From Massilia solisilvae (GTDB taxonomy: Bacteria; Pseudomonadota; Gammaproteobacteria; Burkholderiales; Burkholderiaceae_D): DNA of 64,000 nucleotides. The DNA lies in NCBI RefSeq assembly GCF_024753215.1, contig NZ_JANUGV010000007.1, positions 62,001-126,000 on the forward strand, in the 5' to 3' direction. Each line of letters begins with the position of its first letter. The stretch's first letter is position 1. The translations under genes and the position numbers were made by a program. A model generated the notes under the pieces. That model was not told where the DNA came from, ran no database searches, and was given only the letters and a program-made list of their open reading frames with translations. This document shows, piece by piece, positions 37,433 to 45,430 of this stretch.

Positions 37433-38904
37433 GATGTTTCTCCTGATTGAGAGGGAAGGGACTGGCCGTCGCCGGCCAGGATGGCGAGCCACTGGTCCAC
37501 GCCCCGATAGAGCGTGGACAGCAGCAGGTTTTCGTCGTGACTGTGCTGGTTGCAGTCGTCGTTCGAAATCGGCATGGTGATGACCGCAAGACCAGCGCGG
37601 GCAAAGTGGTGGAACGCGAGGCTGCCGCCTTCGCTGGGCTCGAGCACCAGCTCTTCGCCCAGCAGCGTGCGCAGCCTGGCGACGATGCGCCGGCCAGCGG
37701 GGTGGTCGAGCGGGGTGCGGGTGGCGGGAAAGCCGGCCAGGCAGTCCAGCTGCACCACCGGCCCGCATTGCCGCAGCATGGCCGCCGTCGGCGTGCCGGA
37801 AATCACCGGGTAGCCGAGTGCCGCGATCGCGTCGCGCAGCTGTGCGCAAACGGTTTCGGGCGCCATGCCCTCGACCAGGCGCAGGTCGAATTCCGCGACC
37901 GCGCTGCCTGGCACGACGTTGCGCGCGCCAGCGCCGACGCCACCGGCGGCCAGGCCGCGCAGGTTGAAGGTGGGCTGGTTGATCAGCATTTGCAGGCTGT
38001 CGCGCGGCAGCTCGCGCATGCCGAGTCGCTGCGCCACCGCCTGCTCGATCGGCGGCACGGCGGCGATCGCGGCCAGGCTCGCGGCGTCCAGCGGCGCCGC
38101 GTCCTTGCCGTAGCCGGGCAGCAGGGCGCGGCCGTCGGCATCCACCAGGCGGCCAATCAGGTGTGCCAACTGCACTGCGGCGTTTGGCGCAAAGCCGCCG
38201 AAATGGCCGCTGTGCGCATCGTGCGTCGCCGCATGCAAGGTCAGGCGGGCCTGCACGATGCCGCGCACGCCGAAGGCCACCGTCGGCAGGCCGCTCTGGT
38301 GCAATTCACCCGAGGCCGAGATGACCAGGTCGGCATTCAGGCGCGCACCGTGGTGGTCGATGATGCCCGCCAGTCCCGGCGATTCGCGTTCTTCCTCGCC
38401 GTCGAACAGGAATTTCAGGTTCACCGCCGGCGCCATGCCGGCGGCACGCAGCACGTCCAGCGCCGACAGCGCCGCCACGATGGCGTTCTTCGAATCGGCG
38501 GCCGAGCGCGCATACAACCGCCAGCTCGGGTCGATCCCCGCCGGCGAAGCCGGCCAGTGCACGAAGCCGGAGTCCGCGCCGCCGGTGCGCAGCCGGGGCT
38601 CGTAAGGCGGCGAGTGCCAGCCTTCGCCAGCCGGGACGCCGTCGTAGTGGCTGTAGATGAGCAGCGTCTCGCGCACACCAGGACGGCATAGCTCGCCATA
38701 GACGTAGGGGCGGCCGCTGGCAGTTGGCCACAGCTCGGAGTGGATGCCGCGGCGCGCCAGCATCTCGCGCAGGTGGTCGGCGTTGGCCTGGATCGCGGCG
38801 CTGTCCTCGACGTCGTTGGGCACGCGCAGCCACCCGGCCAGCTCATCCAGGATGACCAGCGAGCGTTGATGGCGGAGGGACTGCAGGGTGGCAAGTGTCA
38901 TCAT
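37429..38904 (-). CDS. M20 family metallohydrolase
   Basis: A 491-residue M20 peptidase/amidohydrolase. Metal ligands sit in IYSHYDGVP (His, Asp), SAADSKN (bridging Asp), DGEEERESPG (catalytic and ligand Glu) and the C-terminal CNQHSHDENL (His). A lid/dimerisation domain spans about residues 210-330 (AATHDAHSGHFGG near its start). There is no signal peptide, so action is cytosolic. Relatives cleave dipeptides or N-acyl/N-carbamoyl amino acids. It is the first gene of the cassette, directly facing the MocR-type regulator across an 81-bp gap. Two adjacent ATG codons are possible starts; the first is used. Confidence 0.87.
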   Translation of the reverse strand: MMTLATLQSLRHQRSLVILDELAGWLRVPNDVEDSAAIQANADHLREMLARRGIHSELWPTASGRPYVYGELCRPGVRETLLIYSHYDGVPAGEGWHSPPYEPRLRTGGADSGFVHWPASPAGIDPSWRLYARSAADSKNAIVAALSALDVLRAAGMAPAVNLKFLFDGEEERESPGLAGIIDHHGARLNADLVISASGELHQSGLPTVAFGVRGIVQARLTLHAATHDAHSGHFGGFAPNAAVQLAHLIGRLVDADGRALLPGYGKDAAPLDAASLAAIAAVPPIEQAVAQRLGMRELPRDSLQMLINQPTFNLRGLAAGGVGAGARNVVPGSAVAEFDLRLVEGMAPETVCAQLRDAIAALGYPVISGTPTAAMLRQCGPVVQLDCLAGFPATRTPLDHPAGRRIVARLRTLLGEELVLEPSEGGSLAFHHFARAGLAVITMPISNDDCNQHSHDENLLLSTLYRGVDQWLAILAGDGQSLPSQSGETS

Positions 38905-38985
38905 TGGATCCGTACAATGTGTTTTTGAACATTAAATGTAATGGTACACTTGACGGAATGATGCAGTCAAAAAGAAAATTGTTTC
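38905..38985. promoter_or_regulatory. Divergent operator/promoter region of the MocR cassette
   Basis: An AT-rich 81-bp gap within GC-rich DNA. It contains the palindrome ACATT-A-AATGT (38929-38939), flanked by direct GTACA copies at 38912 and 38944. Paired direct and inverted repeats between a MocR gene and its divergent target are typical of PdxR/MocR binding sites. Exact -10/-35 boxes could not be fixed. Confidence 0.5.
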
Positions 38986-40341
38986 ATGACAAATTGGATA
39001 CCTGAGCTACCAGCCGCCGGTGACAAGCCGATCTATCTGGCGATCGTCGATGCGCTGCAGGACGCGATCCGCAAGGCCGTGCTGCCTGCCGGCGCGCGCC
39101 TGCCGGCGCAACGCGAGCTGGCCAAGGCGCTGGGCGTGACCGTTGGCACCGTCAGCCGCGCCTTCATCGAGGCGCAGCGGCGCGGCCTGATCGAATGCGG
39201 GGTCGGCAGCGGCAGCTACGTGCGGCGGGCCAGTGATGCGCTTGCTGACGCCGCGATCGACCTGCGCACCCACGCCCCGGCCTTCCCCGAGGGCATCGAC
39301 GGGCGCGATATGCTCGAACAGGCGCTGGCTGGTTGCCTGCGCGGCGACGCTCTGGCCGGCCTGCTGGCGCCCGAGGTCAGCGCGGAGAATCCGATGCACC
39401 GGGAGGCCGCGGTGGCCTGGCTGGCGCGCTGTGGCGTCACGGCCAGCAGCGCCAGCGTCCTGATCGCGGCGGGCGCGCAGAACGGCCTGTATGCCATCCT
39501 GGCGACCTTGTCCCGCCCCGGCGCTGTGGTCCTGTGCGAGGCGTTCACCAATCCCGGTTTCATGCTGGCCGCGCGCCAGCTGGGCTTGAGCCTGGTTGAG
39601 GTCGCGAGCGACGGGGAGGGGGTGTTGCCGGACGCCGTGGCGCAGGCGTGCCGGCAGCACGCGCCGTGCGTGCTGTACTGCCAGCCGACCTGGGCCAACC
39701 CGACGGCGGCCACGATGTCGCCAGCGCGCCGCAAGGCCCTGGCGGCCGTGCTGGAGCGGCATGACCTGCCGATGATCGAGGACGACGACTACGGTCCGCT
39801 GGCGCCCGAGGGCTTGCCGCCGCTGGCCGCGCTCGCCCCCGGGCAGGTGTTCTACCTTGCCAGCCTGTCCAAGCCGATCGGATTCGGCTTGCGGCTGGCT
39901 TACGTGCAGGCGCCGCCGCGCTGGCAGGCGGCATTGCAGTCGCAGCTGCGCGCGACCATCTGGATGGTCTCGCCACTGGTGACCGAGCTGGCGGCGAGCT
40001 GGCAGCGCCAGGGCCTGGCCGACAGGATCCTGCGCTGGCGCCGTGACGAAGCGGCCGCGCGCGCGCAACTGGCGCGGCAGCACCTGGGCGTGCCCGTCAA
40101 CGGCATGGCCAGCCACGTCTGGATCGCGCTGGCGCCGGGCTGGCGCGGCGACCGCTTTGTGCAGGGGCTGGAGCGCCAGGGTGTGCTGCTGGCCGCGGGC
40201 GAGAGCTTTGCCGTGCAGCCCAGCGCGCGCGGCTACGTGCGCGTGACCCTGGGTGCGGTGCCGCGTCGCGCCAGCCTTGCGCGCGGGCTCGAGCTGGTGG
40301 GCGCGGCGCTGCGCCAGCCGCCGGAGATCGAATTGCTGTGA
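38986..40341 (+). CDS. MocR-type regulator (GntR HTH plus PLP aminotransferase-like domain)
   Basis: A 451-residue regulator. Residues ~15-78 are a GntR winged helix (GARLPAQRELAKALGVTVGTVSRAFIEAQ). Residues ~95-445 are a fold-type I aminotransferase-like domain with the PLP-binding lysine K296 in SLSKPIGFG and a DDDYGPL segment holding the ring-stacking Asp. MocR proteins bind PLP or amino-acid adducts and act on divergent promoters. The target is most likely the M20-EthD-Gfo/Idh operon starting 81 bp away on the other strand. A ligand resembling an amino acid is inferred from the family. Confidence 0.93.
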   Translation: MTNWIPELPAAGDKPIYLAIVDALQDAIRKAVLPAGARLPAQRELAKALGVTVGTVSRAFIEAQRRGLIECGVGSGSYVRRASDALADAAIDLRTHAPAFPEGIDGRDMLEQALAGCLRGDALAGLLAPEVSAENPMHREAAVAWLARCGVTASSASVLIAAGAQNGLYAILATLSRPGAVVLCEAFTNPGFMLAARQLGLSLVEVASDGEGVLPDAVAQACRQHAPCVLYCQPTWANPTAATMSPARRKALAAVLERHDLPMIEDDDYGPLAPEGLPPLAALAPGQVFYLASLSKPIGFGLRLAYVQAPPRWQAALQSQLRATIWMVSPLVTELAASWQRQGLADRILRWRRDEAAARAQLARQHLGVPVNGMASHVWIALAPGWRGDRFVQGLERQGVLLAAGESFAVQPSARGYVRVTLGAVPRRASLARGLELVGAALRQPPEIELL

Positions 40342-40442
40342 GCAGAAACCGGCGCCGTGTGTGCCGGTGGGCATGCAGGCGGCGAGACTGCTAAAATTGC
40401 ACCCTCGGCCGAAAGGCAATGTCTCATCACAAGGAAACCACA

Positions 40443-41480
40443 ATGATCAAAGTTGGCATCGTCGGCGGAACCGGTTACACGGGCGTGGAATTGCTGCGGC
40501 TGTTGGCCGTTCACCCGCAGGTGGAGCTGACCGCCATCACCTCGCGCAAGGAAGACGGACTGCCGGTCGCCGACATGTTCCCGTCGCTGCGCGGCCGCGT
40601 GAACCTGGCTTTCTCCGCGCCCGACAAGGCCGACCTGACCAAGTGCGACGTCGTGTTCTTTGCCACCCCACACGGCGTGGCCATGGCGCAGGCGCCCGAG
40701 CTGCTCAAGGCCGGCGTCAAGGTGATCGACCTGGCCGCCGACTTCCGCATCAAGGACGCGTCCGTGTTCGAAAAGTGGTACAAGATTCCCCACACCGCCC
40801 CCGAGCTGCTGGAAGAGGCGGTGTACGGCCTGGTTGAGCTGAACCGCGAGCAGATCAAGGGCGCGCGCCTGATCGCCAACCCGGGCTGCTACCCGACCAC
40901 CATGCAGCTGGGCTATTACCCGCTGCTCAAGGCCGGCGTGATCGACGCGGGCAACCTGATCGCCGACTCCAAGTCCGGCGTGTCCGGCGCCGGCCGCAAG
41001 GCCGAGATCGGCACCCTGTTCTCGGAGGCCAGCGACAACTTCAAGGCCTATGGCGTGGCCGGCCATCGCCACACCCCGGAAACGTCGGCCCAGCTGCAGC
41101 GTTACACCGGCCAGAAAGTCGGCCTGATCTTCACCCCGCACCTGGTGCCGATGATCCGCGGCATGTTCTCGACCCTGTACGCCAAGCTGACCCGTGACAT
41201 CGACAACGCCGCCCTGCAGGCGCTGTTCGAGGCCGAGTACAAGGATTCGCAGTTCGTGGACGTGATGCCGTTCGGTTCGCTGCCGGAAACCCGCTCCACG
41301 CGCGGCTCGAACATGCTGCGCATCGCGCTGCACCGCCCCGAGAACGGCGACACCGTCGTGATCCTGGTGGTGCAGGACAACCTGGTCAAGGGCGCCTCCG
41401 GCCAGGCGGTGCAGTGCATGAACCTGATGTTCGGCCTGCCGGAAGAGACGGGTTTGCAACAGATCGCGCTGTTGCCGTAA
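40443..41480 (+). CDS. argC: N-acetyl-gamma-glutamyl-phosphate reductase
   Basis: A 345-residue arginine-biosynthesis enzyme that reduces N-acetylglutamyl phosphate with NADPH. Start ATG chosen at MIKVGIVGGTGYTG, with AAGGAAA upstream. The catalytic cysteine is C149 in NPGCYPT, and the conserved His lies in GHRHTPE. Length and domain order (Rossmann, then catalytic) are standard. It stands alone on its transcript; other arg genes are not nearby. It follows the MocR gene by 101 bp. Confidence 0.97.
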   Translation: MIKVGIVGGTGYTGVELLRLLAVHPQVELTAITSRKEDGLPVADMFPSLRGRVNLAFSAPDKADLTKCDVVFFATPHGVAMAQAPELLKAGVKVIDLAADFRIKDASVFEKWYKIPHTAPELLEEAVYGLVELNREQIKGARLIANPGCYPTTMQLGYYPLLKAGVIDAGNLIADSKSGVSGAGRKAEIGTLFSEASDNFKAYGVAGHRHTPETSAQLQRYTGQKVGLIFTPHLVPMIRGMFSTLYAKLTRDIDNAALQALFEAEYKDSQFVDVMPFGSLPETRSTRGSNMLRIALHRPENGDTVVILVVQDNLVKGASGQAVQCMNLMFGLPEETGLQQIALLP

Positions 41481-41627
41481 CGGATTTGCACCCCTGCGGC
41501 GTCGTTTTCGGCTGAGCCGGACACGATCTAGATCAAAGCGGTAACTGTTGAGCGAGATAAATTGACCAATGCTCTGGTTGGTTTTACAAGCTCGGTCCGT
41601 TCCGTCATTTCTTGCAGGGGTGCCATC

Positions 41628-42029
41628 ATGTTCGGTCGTAATGCCAAAAGCGAAATAGACAGCCTGGTCGGTATTTCCGCCCGCATCGAGGGCGACCTGA
41701 TGTTCACCGGCGGCCTGCGCATCGATGGCGAGGTACACGGCAACGTGGTGGCCGGCGACGGCGCCGACAGCGTGCTGATCGTCTCCGAGCACGCGCGCAT
41801 CGAGGGCGAGGTACGCTGCGCCAACCTGGTGGTGAATGGCTATATTGCCGGTACGGTTTATTCCTCCGAGCTACTTGAATTACAGCCAAAAGGCCGCATA
41901 CATGGGGATGTACATTACAAGTTGCTCGAGATGCACGGCGGCGCTCTTGTTACGGGGAAATTAACCCACCAACAGACGGGCGAGCCGGTTTTCCACCTGG
42001 CGGTGGGGGCGGAGGTGACCGAAGCATGA
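41628..42029 (+). CDS. Bactofilin
   Basis: A 133-residue polymer-forming cytoskeletal protein. The ATG giving MFGRNAKSEIDSLVG has GCAGGGG upstream. Repeating short glycine-containing strands (about 20-110: IEGDLMFTGGLRIDGEVHGNV and similar) form the right-handed beta-helix of bactofilins. Members assemble at the inner membrane and position cell-wall enzymes. An M23 endopeptidase gene lies about 2 kb away, a frequent bactofilin neighbour. It is followed closely by erpA. Confidence 0.9.
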   Translation: MFGRNAKSEIDSLVGISARIEGDLMFTGGLRIDGEVHGNVVAGDGADSVLIVSEHARIEGEVRCANLVVNGYIAGTVYSSELLELQPKGRIHGDVHYKLLEMHGGALVTGKLTHQQTGEPVFHLAVGAEVTEA

Positions 42030-42084
42030 CTTTCGCCGAGCGACTATAATGGACGGCAAACCGAATCCATCCAGGAGTTACCAA

Positions 42085-42450
42085 ATGACTGCAGTCGCTG
42101 ACGTGCAAGAAAACACCATCCCGACGCCCATCGTGTTCACCGACAGCGCCGCGCAAAAGGTTGCGCAACTGATCGAGGAAGAGGGCAATCCCGACCTGAA
42201 ACTGCGCGTGTTCGTGCAAGGCGGCGGCTGCTCGGGCTTCCAGTACGGCTTCACGTTCGACGAAATCGTCAATGAAGACGACACCACCATGGTCAAGAAC
42301 GGCGTCCAGCTGCTGATCGACTCGATGAGCTACCAGTACCTGGTCGGCGCCGAGATCGACTACAAGGACGACCTCGAAGGCGCGCAGTTCGTGATCAAGA
42401 ACCCGAACGCCAACTCGACCTGCGGCTGCGGTTCGTCGTTCTCGGCCTAA
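42085..42450 (+). CDS. erpA: Iron-sulfur cluster insertion protein ErpA
   Basis: A 121-residue A-type carrier that delivers Fe-S clusters to apo-enzymes such as IspG/IspH. The three cluster cysteines are in GGGCSGFQYG and the C-terminal CGCGSSF. Start ATG chosen at MTAVADVQEN, with AGGAG 8 bp upstream. The gene is 55 bp downstream of the bactofilin gene on the same strand. Confidence 0.96.
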   Translation: MTAVADVQENTIPTPIVFTDSAAQKVAQLIEEEGNPDLKLRVFVQGGGCSGFQYGFTFDEIVNEDDTTMVKNGVQLLIDSMSYQYLVGAEIDYKDDLEGAQFVIKNPNANSTCGCGSSFSA

Positions 42451-42473
42451 GCCAGCACCAACAGCAGTAAAAC

Positions 42474-42571
42474 CGTCGTCCCCGCGCAGGCGGGGACCCA
42501 TGCTGAGCATCCAGTTCCGCGGCGCGGATCATGGACGCGGTCTATGGGTCCCCGCCTGCGCGGGGACGACG
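42474..42571. repeat. Family B inverted doublet
   Basis: Left unit CGTCGTCCCCGCGCAGGCGGGGACCCATGC, right unit ATGGGTCCCCGCCTGCGCGGGGACGACG, nearly perfect mirror copies about 28 bp apart. It begins 23 bp after erpA. Confidence 0.85.
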
Positions 42572-42597
42572 TTTTTAAGGCTGCGGCATCAATTGTG

Positions 42598-42678
42598 CCG
42601 TCGTCCCGGCGAACGCCGGGACCCATGCCGAGGTGTCGATGCGATAGCTTAGAGCGCGGCTCCGCGCCGGGATGACGA
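42598..42678. repeat. Second family B doublet, diverged right arm
   Basis: CGTCGTCCCGGCGAACGCCGGGACCCATGCCGAG followed by the partial mirror GGCTCCGCGCCGGGATGACG. With the preceding doublet it fills the 278-bp gap between erpA and anmK. Confidence 0.65.
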
Positions 42679-42728
42679 TATGCTGGTGAATGTGGTGCCG
42701 ACATTGTTTGCCGCCAGCGGCGGCCCGC

Positions 42729-43826
42729 TCATGCCGGGTACAGCGCGCCCAGGATGCGCAAGCCCTTCGCCCCCGTCACCGCCGGCAGGTTGCCTGGCTC
42801 GCGCTGCATGAAGCGGTAGCCCAGCCAGGCGAACGCCAGCGCCTCCACCCGGTTGGGCGCCACGCCCAGCACCGCCGTCGATTCCACCGGCACCTTTCCG
42901 CCCAGCTCCTGCGCAAGATCGCGCAGCAGCGTCCCGTTGTAGGCCCCGCCGCCGCACACGTAGACCGCCTGCACATGCGCGCTCTCGTCCCGGATCGCGC
43001 GCGCGATCGTGATCGCCGTCAGCCGCGTCAGGGTCGCCTGCACGTCGGCCGGCGCCACGTCCGGGCACTGTGCCAGCTTCGCATCCAGCCACTCGTCATG
43101 GAACAGGTCGCGCCCGGTGCTCTTGGGCGCCGGCTGGCGGAAGTAGGGCTCGTCCAGCAGCACCTCGAGCAGTGTCGCGTCCACCTTGCCGGTTGCCGCC
43201 CATGCCCCGTCCGCGTCGTAGGCCTTGCCCTGGTTGCGCGAAATCCATAGGTCGATCAGCACGTTGCCCGGGCCGGTGTCGTAGCCTGTCACCCGGCCGT
43301 CACCGTGCAGTACGCTGATGTTGCCGATGCCGCCGATGTTGACCACCGCGCGCGCCACGCCCGGCTTGCCGAAAGCGGCCTCGTGGAAGGCCGGCACCAG
43401 CGGCGCGCCCTGGCCACCGGCGGCGATGTCGCGGCTGCGGAAATCGGCCACCACGTCGATGCCGGCCAGTTCCGCCAGCAGGGCAGGGTTGTTGGTCTGG
43501 CGCGTGAAGCCGAGTTCGGGCCGGTGCCGGATCGTCTGCCCGTGCACGGCCACCGCCGCCACCGGCCCGCCTGCCGCCGGCAGCAGGGCCTGCACGCACT
43601 GCGCGTACGCCGCCGCCAGCCCATTGGCCGCGATCGCCTCGCGTTCGAGTTCGTTCTCGCTCTTGGCCTGCAGGGCCATCAGTTCGGCGCGCAGCGCGGC
43701 GGGAAAGGGAACGAAGGCCGCTTCGATGGTGCGGATCGTGCCGTTGCCAAAGTCGGCAAGCACACCGTCCACGCCGTCCAGGCTGGTGCCGGACATCAGC
43801 CCGATGTAGAGGGAAGAAGTGTTCAT
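42729..43826 (-). CDS. anmK: Anhydro-N-acetylmuramic acid kinase
   Basis: A 365-residue sugar kinase that phosphorylates and opens 1,6-anhydro-MurNAc during cell-wall recycling. ATP- and sugar-binding motifs include GLMSGTSLDGVD at the start, AVHGQTIRH (about 93-101), NIGGIGNIS (about 165-173) and VCGGGAYN (about 293-300). Length is normal. It lies downstream of the M23 endopeptidase on the same strand, but a strong terminator separates them. Both act on peptidoglycan. Confidence 0.96.
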   Translation of the reverse strand: MNTSSLYIGLMSGTSLDGVDGVLADFGNGTIRTIEAAFVPFPAALRAELMALQAKSENELEREAIAANGLAAAYAQCVQALLPAAGGPVAAVAVHGQTIRHRPELGFTRQTNNPALLAELAGIDVVADFRSRDIAAGGQGAPLVPAFHEAAFGKPGVARAVVNIGGIGNISVLHGDGRVTGYDTGPGNVLIDLWISRNQGKAYDADGAWAATGKVDATLLEVLLDEPYFRQPAPKSTGRDLFHDEWLDAKLAQCPDVAPADVQATLTRLTAITIARAIRDESAHVQAVYVCGGGAYNGTLLRDLAQELGGKVPVESTAVLGVAPNRVEALAFAWLGYRFMQREPGNLPAVTGAKGLRILGALYPA

Positions 43827-43864
43827 CAGATAAAGGAATTTGCCGTGCCCGGCAGTATAGTCAA

Positions 43865-43902
43865 TAAAAAACGCCTCCCGCGCAAGCGCAGCGGGAGGCG
43901 TT
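43865..43902 (-). terminator. Rho-independent terminator of the M23 gene
   Basis: On the minus strand an 11-bp perfect stem (ACGCCTCCCGC with its complement) is followed by a run of T, 22 bp beyond the M23 stop and before the anmK start. Confidence 0.9.
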
Positions 43903-43923
43903 CTGGTGTTGCGTCAGCCTGGC

Positions 43924-45270
43924 TTAGCGCGCGGCCATCGTCTGGCCGGCCGGCGCCAGCAGCGAGAAGCGGTGGCTCATGTCGGCCGCGGCCATCTTGA
44001 AGCGCGACAGTTCGCCCTGGGACAGCGGCGCCTGCGCCACCACCTTCATCGAGTTCGGGTCGCGCGCTTCGCCGGCGACGCGGAATTCGTAGTGCAGGTG
44101 CGGACCGGTGGCCCAGCCGGTGGCGCCGACGTAGCCGATCAGGTCGCCCTGGTGGACCTTCTGACCGCGACGCAGGCCGCTGGCGAAGCGGCTCAGGTGG
44201 CCGTAGGCGGTGCTGTAGTTGGCCCAGTGCTTGAGCACAACCAGGTTGCCGTAGCCGTTGCTGGTGCCGGCGAAATCGACGACGCCATCGCCGGCCGCGC
44301 GGATCGGGGTGCCCAGCGGTGCGGCCAGGTCGATGCCCTTGTGCTGCTTCCACACGCCGAACACCGGATGCATGCGCATCGAGAAGCCGGACGAGACGCG
44401 GGTGTAGGCCACCGGCGACTTGAGGAAGCCCTGCTTGAGCGACTTGCCGTCCAGGGTGTAGTAGCCGCCCTGGCGGGTGACCGGGTCTTCGTACCAGACC
44501 GACTGGTAAGTGACGCCACGGTTGACGAACTCACCGGCGAGGATGCGGCCGGTCTTCACCAGTTCGCCATCCTGGTAGAAGGTTTCGTAGACGACCGAGA
44601 AGTGGTCGCCACGCTTCAGGTCCGAGCGGAAGTCGATGTTGTTCGAGAACATCTCGATGATCTGGCCGACGATCGAATCCGGCAGCTTGGAGCCGTCGAC
44701 ATCGGAGTCGGTGGCCGCGTACAGCGAGCTGGTGATCTGGCGCGAGCGCATCTCGATGCGGCGCTCCAGCTCCGGCGCGCCCTCGGTCGCCACGAACTTG
44801 TCGCCCTTGCGCTTGACGGTGATGGTGGTCGGCGCGTCCTTGCCTTCGATCGTGGCGTGCAGCGACAGCAGCAGGCCGTTTTCGTCGGTTTCGGCCTGGA
44901 TGCGCTTGCCGGTCTTGAGCGTCAGGATGCGTTTGGCCAGCTTGTCCGAGCGGATGAAGTTCTGCGCTTGCGCGTCGTCCACGCCCAGGCGGGTGAGCAC
45001 CGAGCCGAGCGAGTCGCCCGAGCGGATCCGCTCTTCGTGGATGAACTGCTGCGAGTCGTTCTGCAGCGCGGCGATCTGCGCGGACAGGTTGGGCAGGTCC
45101 AGTTGCTGGGTGATCGACTTGACCGGCAGGTCGGAAGCGTCGGGGGCGATGGGAGCGACAGCGGTGGCGCCAAACGCGCACACTGCCAGGAAGCCAGCGC
45201 CTGCGGCGACGATCCGCGTCTTGCGGGACGTGTGGGCCAGCTTATCGGTGATTTTCTGTATTGGGTTCAT
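43924..45270 (-). CDS. M23 family murein endopeptidase (MepM-like)
   Basis: A 448-residue exported peptidase. The ATG giving MNPIQKITDKLAH was chosen; residues ~20-42 are an uncleaved or weakly cleaved membrane anchor. A LysM/OapA-like region (about 85-125, SGDSLGSVLTRLG) precedes the catalytic domain (about 305-420), which has metal ligands in HPVFGVWKQHKGIDLAAP and HLHYEFR. The family cuts D,D-cross-links in peptidoglycan to allow growth. It is divergent from tyrS over 160 bp and upstream of anmK. Confidence 0.93.
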   Translation of the reverse strand: MNPIQKITDKLAHTSRKTRIVAAGAGFLAVCAFGATAVAPIAPDASDLPVKSITQQLDLPNLSAQIAALQNDSQQFIHEERIRSGDSLGSVLTRLGVDDAQAQNFIRSDKLAKRILTLKTGKRIQAETDENGLLLSLHATIEGKDAPTTITVKRKGDKFVATEGAPELERRIEMRSRQITSSLYAATDSDVDGSKLPDSIVGQIIEMFSNNIDFRSDLKRGDHFSVVYETFYQDGELVKTGRILAGEFVNRGVTYQSVWYEDPVTRQGGYYTLDGKSLKQGFLKSPVAYTRVSSGFSMRMHPVFGVWKQHKGIDLAAPLGTPIRAAGDGVVDFAGTSNGYGNLVVLKHWANYSTAYGHLSRFASGLRRGQKVHQGDLIGYVGATGWATGPHLHYEFRVAGEARDPNSMKVVAQAPLSQGELSRFKMAAADMSHRFSLLAPAGQTMAAR

Positions 45271-45430
45271 GCAATCAGTTAAAATTTGCCGCTTCAACGT
45301 CTCTGAACCACTGCTTGTTATTGATCTTGTTACTGCTGATATCTTTTTTTGCGGCAAGATCGATGGATCGGGCATTATACCAAACTCCTCGGTCCTACAA
45401 CCAAATTAGCTCATTTCCTACAAGAATTTT

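Noticed and set aside
42474..42678. Tandem repeats that could suggest a CRISPR array
   Set aside because: Units are self-complementary, inverted rather than direct, and without regular spacers; they belong to family B.
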